Assembly (NCBI GenBank): GCA_937898685.1
Contig: CALEJT010000035.1
Coordinates: 1 to 10,143 of the forward strand
Length of the DNA: 10,143 nt
Source of the DNA: an uncultured Gammaproteobacteria bacterium
Lineage (GTDB): Bacteria > Pseudomonadota > Gammaproteobacteria > Pseudomonadales > Pseudohongiellaceae
Direction of reading: 5' to 3'
The number at the start of each line of letters is the position of its first letter. Position 1 is the first letter of the stretch. Of this stretch, positions 5,715-10,143 are shown in pieces. A program made the translations under genes and the position numbers. Below the pieces are notes generated by a model, which saw only the letters and a program-made list of their open reading frames with translations, was not told where the DNA came from and ran no database searches.

Positions 5715-6650
5715 ATGAGTCCGGCTCACCATACCAAGAGTGTGCATCGCGTCATCGTCAGGCGCCGTGGCCACTATGAATCGAGCAAGCCGCATGGCAG
5801 CTGGAAGTTGGCGTTGGCCGACTTCATGACGGCCTTGATGGCCTTGTTTCTCGTGCTGTGGCTGCTCTCGACCTCCACACCGGAAGAGCTGAAGGACATT
5901 TCCGAATACTTCAGCACGCCGCTGATCGTGGCGATGGCCGGTGGTGATCGCCCCACCGCGAGCAACAGCGCGATTCCCGGCGGTGGTCCGGATTCGATCT
6001 ATATCGAGGGCGAGCGCGCCCACATCGACTACCCGATGACGCTGCGGCCGCAGCAGGCGCCACCGGATTTTCTGCGCCTGCGCGAGCGCATCGAAAACGT
6101 AGTGCAGCGCGATGCAGACCTGCAGCAGCTGCGCGATCAGTTGCGTTTCACGATGACGCCGGAAGGCCTGGTGATCCAGCTGCTCGATACCGAGCAGAAG
6201 CCGATGTTCCGCCGCGGCAGCGACGAAGTCGAAGCCGAAATGGCCAAGCTGCTGCGGGCGATTGCGCCGCTGCTCAACGAACTGCCCAACTCGTTGATGA
6301 TCAGCGGGCACACCGACAGCTATCAGTATCCCGGCCAGCAGCGCGGCTACAGCAACTGGGAGCTCTCCACGGATCGCGCCAATGCGTCGCGGCGTGAGCT
6401 GATGGCCGGCGGACTCGCGCAGGAGAAACTGAAACGCGTGAGCGGCATGGCGGACCAGGTGCCCTTGCCTGGCCTCGAGCCGGAAGATCCGCGCAACCGC
6501 AGAATTGAACTATTGGTCATGAATGGCAATGGCCCGTTGTTGCCAGAGTTGCCACGCTGGCGCCTGACGCCGAGCTCGACCTCTGGGTCCGCCGTGATGA
6601 GCAGACCTGCTCCCTCTGCGGCAACGCAGGCGGCGGGTGAGGACCTCTGA
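5715..6650 (+). CDS. motB: Flagellar motor stator protein MotB
   Basis: Stator subunit that anchors MotA to peptidoglycan and carries the proton-binding aspartate. The 311-residue product has a basic N-terminus with VIVRRRGHYESSKPHGSWK. A single membrane helix follows (about 33-52), with the essential Asp at residue 36 in LALADFMTALMALFLVLWL (equivalent to E. coli Asp32). A plug/linker region leads to an OmpA-like peptidoglycan-binding domain (about 145-270) with SGHTDS at 197-202, ELSTDRANASRREL at 216-229 and DPRNRRIELLV at 258-268. The last about 30 residues are a Pro/Ser/Ala tail. The ribosome site is weak (AGGG about 10 nt upstream). The gap after motA contains only a five-codon frame. 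Followed by cheA after a 67 bp gap. Confidence 0.96.
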   Translation: MSPAHHTKSVHRVIVRRRGHYESSKPHGSWKLALADFMTALMALFLVLWLLSTSTPEELKDISEYFSTPLIVAMAGGDRPTASNSAIPGGGPDSIYIEGERAHIDYPMTLRPQQAPPDFLRLRERIENVVQRDADLQQLRDQLRFTMTPEGLVIQLLDTEQKPMFRRGSDEVEAEMAKLLRAIAPLLNELPNSLMISGHTDSYQYPGQQRGYSNWELSTDRANASRRELMAGGLAQEKLKRVSGMADQVPLPGLEPEDPRNRRIELLVMNGNGPLLPELPRWRLTPSSTSGSAVMSRPAPSAATQAAGEDL

Positions 6651-6717
6651 CTGTTTCAGGTCCGGCAGTGGACGCGGCGGGGAAGCCGGAACAACGCAGA
6701 TCGCAAACCGAGAGCCC

Positions 6718-8730
6718 ATGAATCTAGACGATTTCAGCAGCAGCTTTTTCGAAGAAGCCGAGGAACTGTTACAGGACATGGAGCGCTACCTGTTGGCGCT
6801 CGATCCGGCTGCACCCGATGCGGAAGAACTCAATGCCATCTTCCGCGCGGCGCACTCCATCAAGGGCGGCGCCGGCGCCTTCGGCTTCACGGTGTTGCAG
6901 CACACCACGCACGTGCTCGAGAACTTGCTCGATCAGGCGCGCCATCACACACTGGCCTTGACCAGTGCCATCGTCGACGTGCTGCTCGAAGCGCGCGACG
7001 TATTGCAGGATCAGCTCGAAGCCTATCGCGCCGGCGCTGCGCCCGATGAAGCAGTCGCCAATGCGCTATGCGCGAAGTTGGAGCAGATGGGAGCTACCGG
7101 CGGCAGCGCGCGTCCTGCGCCGGCGCCGGAACATAAGCCAGCGCCGAGCGCCGCAAATGCCGCTATGGCGGACAACGGTGGCGATCCGCTGCTCAAGGTC
7201 AGCTTGCTCAAGGTATCGGATCAGGATCGCAAGTTGCTGCTCGACGAGCTGGGGCTGCTGGGCAAGGTGCTGAGTCACAGTGGTGACGACCAGCGTTTCG
7301 AAGTCGTACTGCAGACCAACACCGAGCCCGACGACATCAGTGCCGTGCTCTGTTTCATCATCGAACCCGAACAGGTGCAGATCGAAGCGCATACGGCACC
7401 GTTGCCCGACGCAGCACCTGCGCGTCCCGTCGCTGCGGCCACGCCGAAGGCCGGCGCGAAACAGACGGCGGCTGCGGGCAAGGGCGGTGGAGACAACGGC
7501 ACCATCCGTGTTCCCGTCGGCAAGGTCGACTCCATCATCAACCTGGTGGGGGAACTCGTCATCGTTCAATCCATGCTGGAGCAAGCCGTGCATCGCTTCG
7601 ACGGTAGTGCGCTGAACACTGCGCTGAGTCTTCTACGCCGCAATTCACGTGAACTGCAGGAAGCCGTGATGTCGGTGCGCATGGTGCAGATGGACTACGT
7701 GTTCAGTCGCTTCCCGCGCCTGGTGCGTGATCTCGCCGGCAAGCTCGGCAAGGAAGTGGAACTCGTCACCGAAGGTGGTGCCACCGAGCTCGACAAGAGT
7801 CTGATCGAGGGCATCATCGATCCGCTCACGCACCTCGTACGCAACAGCCTCGACCATGGCATCGAGCATCCGGACAAACGTTTCTCGCTCGGTAAATCAC
7901 GTGAAGGACATCTCTTCCTTTCCGCGCGTCAGCAGAGTGGCAAGGTGGTGATCGAGGTGAGCGACGACGGCGGTGGTTTGCGCCGGCAGAAACTGCTCGA
8001 CAAGGCGCGCTCGAAAGGCATCGCGGTGAGCGACGACATGAGTGACCAGGAAGTCTGGCAGCTGATCTTCGCACCGGGCTTCTCCACTGCCGAACAGGTG
8101 AGCGACGTTTCCGGCCGCGGCGTGGGCATGGACGTGGTGAAACGCAACATTCAGACGCTGGGTGGCCACGTCGACATCGAGTCGCAGGAAGATGTCGGCA
8201 CCACCGTGCGCATCGTTTTGCCGCTCACCTTGGCGATTCTCGATGCGATGACACTGCGCGTGGCCGACGAGATCTTCGTATTGCCGCTCGTCGCCGTGCA
8301 GGAACTGTTGCGTCCTACCGCGAAGGATCTTTTCACCATGGCGGGAGAGGATCTCTTCCTGCGCGTACGTGACGACTATCTGCCGGTATTGCCGCTGCAC
8401 GATCTGATGGGATTGCCGCAGGTCGAGCGCATCGAAGACTGCGTGGGCATCGTGGTCGAGGCCGATGGACGACGCTATGTGCTGCTCATCGATGAGCCGG
8501 TGGGACAACAGCAGGTGGTGGTGAAGAGCCTCGAGAACAACTATCGCAAGCTGCCCGGCATCTCGGCGGCCACGATACTCGGTGACGGCCGCGTGGCCCT
8601 GATCCTCGATGCCGAAGAATTGCGGCGCGTATATCACAGTCGTGAACTCGGGCGGCAGCAGCGCAATTCGGCGCTCGTGCGTCAGGCCCAGCGGATGCAG
8701 CAAGAACAGATGCAGGAGCTCGTGGAATGA
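6718..8730 (+). CDS. cheA: Chemotaxis histidine kinase CheA
   Basis: Soluble kinase bound to chemoreceptors through CheW; it autophosphorylates and passes phosphate to CheY and CheB. The 670-residue product has all five domains. P1 (1-125) carries phospho-accepting His46 in AAHSIKGGAGAF. P2 (about 155-225) contains DDISAVLCFIIEPEQ, close to the E. coli CheY/CheB-binding domain. A Pro/Ala/Lys linker follows. P3 (about 261-325) begins TIRVPVGKVDSIINLVGELV. P4 ATPase has the N box HLVRNSLDHGIE (about 370-383), DDGGG at 416-420 and GRGVGMD at 466-472. P5 CheW-like runs from about 505 to 645. ATG 6718 is chosen because it gives MNLDDFSSSFFEEAEELL, matching the E. coli N-terminus. An in-frame GTG at 6637 would add 27 non-homologous residues and overlap motB. 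The ribosome site is weak. The stop overlaps cheW by 4 nt. Confidence 0.97.
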   Translation: MNLDDFSSSFFEEAEELLQDMERYLLALDPAAPDAEELNAIFRAAHSIKGGAGAFGFTVLQHTTHVLENLLDQARHHTLALTSAIVDVLLEARDVLQDQLEAYRAGAAPDEAVANALCAKLEQMGATGGSARPAPAPEHKPAPSAANAAMADNGGDPLLKVSLLKVSDQDRKLLLDELGLLGKVLSHSGDDQRFEVVLQTNTEPDDISAVLCFIIEPEQVQIEAHTAPLPDAAPARPVAAATPKAGAKQTAAAGKGGGDNGTIRVPVGKVDSIINLVGELVIVQSMLEQAVHRFDGSALNTALSLLRRNSRELQEAVMSVRMVQMDYVFSRFPRLVRDLAGKLGKEVELVTEGGATELDKSLIEGIIDPLTHLVRNSLDHGIEHPDKRFSLGKSREGHLFLSARQQSGKVVIEVSDDGGGLRRQKLLDKARSKGIAVSDDMSDQEVWQLIFAPGFSTAEQVSDVSGRGVGMDVVKRNIQTLGGHVDIESQEDVGTTVRIVLPLTLAILDAMTLRVADEIFVLPLVAVQELLRPTAKDLFTMAGEDLFLRVRDDYLPVLPLHDLMGLPQVERIEDCVGIVVEADGRRYVLLIDEPVGQQQVVVKSLENNYRKLPGISAATILGDGRVALILDAEELRRVYHSRELGRQQRNSALVRQAQRMQQEQMQELVE

Positions 8731-9221
8731 ATCAAGCCAAGCAGATGACCAAGCAGGCGACGCAGGTGCGCCAGTTTCTGATGTTTTCCCTCGGCAACGA
8801 GGACTACGGCATCGACATCCTCAAGGTGCAGGAGATCCGTGGCTATGGCCAGGTGACGCGCATCGCCAACACACCCGACTTCATCAAGGGTGTCACCAAT
8901 CTGCGCGGCGCCATCGTGCCGATCCTCGATCTGCGCATCAAATTCGCCGTATCCGAAGCGACCTACACCGAGCACACGGTGGTGATCATCGTGAACATCG
9001 GCGCGCGCCAGGTCGGCATCGTGGTCGACAGCGTGTTGGGGGTGACGAGCCTGGCGCAGGAAGAGATCGCGCCACCGCCGGAGTTCAGCACCGCATTGCC
9101 GCTCGAATACCTGATCGGACTCGGCAACGCCGAGCGCGGCATGCTGGTGTTGGTGGACATCGAAAAACTGCTGACCAGCGAAGAGCTGGCCTTGGTGGAC
9201 AAAGCCGCCAGCGCCTCCTAA
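8727..9221 (+). CDS. cheW: Chemotaxis coupling protein CheW
   Basis: Adaptor that links CheA to chemoreceptor tips in polar arrays. The 164-residue product is a single CheW domain: QFLMFSLGNEDYGIDILKVQEI (residues 16-37), then TPDFIKGVTNLRGAIVPILDLR (about 49-70), VGIVVDSVLGV (about 96-106), and YLIGLGNAERGMLVLVDIEKLL near the end. Each segment is a standard CheW signature and length is normal. The ATG overlaps the cheA stop as ATGA, so the two are translationally coupled, which fits fixed stoichiometry. The next gene is cheR, with no receptor gene between them. Confidence 0.97.
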   Translation: MNQAKQMTKQATQVRQFLMFSLGNEDYGIDILKVQEIRGYGQVTRIANTPDFIKGVTNLRGAIVPILDLRIKFAVSEATYTEHTVVIIVNIGARQVGIVVDSVLGVTSLAQEEIAPPPEFSTALPLEYLIGLGNAERGMLVLVDIEKLLTSEELALVDKAASAS

Positions 9222-9249
9222 GTCTGCGGCCGGTGGCCGGAGCCCATAG

Positions 9250-10080
<831 letters not shown>

Positions 10081-10143
10081 CCAAGCTTCCTTGCTCCTCC
10101 ATCCCAGGTCGGGGCCGATCTGGCCTCTCCTTGTCTCCTTGTC

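Noticed and set aside
6637..6717. Upstream in-frame GTG start for cheA
   Set aside because: Adds 27 Gly/Arg/Thr-rich residues not seen in CheA and overlaps motB by 14 nt; ATG 6718 matches the family N-terminus.
7897..8703. Minus-strand open frame opposite cheA
   Set aside because: CheA domains on the plus strand are complete through this region; the shadow shows no family signature.
10101..10130. Possible terminator or sigma-28 element after cheR (GGCC-GATCT-GGCC; GCCGATCT)
   Set aside because: The stem is only 4 bp with no T-run, and there is no -35 at the right distance.

Overview
The window is a dense flagellar motility and chemotaxis cluster. It fits a GC-rich beta- or gammaproteobacterium, because it carries an FlhD-type regulator, a MotA and a CheA with close E. 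coli-like architecture, and E. coli/FliA-type sigma-28 promoters. I cannot name the genus from sequence alone. There are no RNA genes, insertion sequences, CRISPR arrays or phage genes. The coding style looks uniform, so this reads as a core chromosomal locus and not a recently acquired island.

Layout. At the left edge is the N-terminal part of a flagellin gene (fliC) on the minus strand. It is separated by about 250 bp from fliD on the plus strand, and that gap holds two back-to-back, near-consensus sigma-28 promoters. Rightward follow fliD (filament cap), fliS (flagellin chaperone), fliT (cap chaperone), a short FliK-like protein and a 93-residue FlhB C-terminal-domain-like protein. fliS, fliT, the fliK-like gene and the flhB-like gene are packed almost without gaps: 1 nt between fliS and fliT, then overlaps of 4 and 8 nt. 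An 85 bp AT-richer gap precedes a compact flhD. No flhC follows. Instead there is a 228 bp gap with a strong hairpin and a third sigma-28 promoter, then motA, motB, cheA, cheW and cheR. CheR is complete, and the last about 60 bp hold nothing I recognise.

How the genes work together. fliC, fliD, fliS and fliT make, cap and chaperone the filament. The FliK-like/FlhB-C-like pair resembles the two partners of the export substrate-specificity switch. MotA/MotB form the proton-driven stator. CheA/CheW are the signalling core, and CheR methylates chemoreceptors. The order flhD-motAB-cheAW-cheR parallels the enteric flhDC-motAB-cheAW-(receptors)-cheRBYZ arrangement, but flhC and the receptor genes are missing from their expected positions.

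Most notable points: a solitary, shortened, cysteine-free FlhD without its obligate partner FlhC at the usual site; a compact FliK-like/FlhB-C-like overlapping gene pair inside the late-gene cluster; three sigma-28 promoters that partition the locus; and a G8 homopolymer in the middle of fliS that could support slippage. I did not find a clearly undescribed system; the orphan FlhD is the strongest lead.
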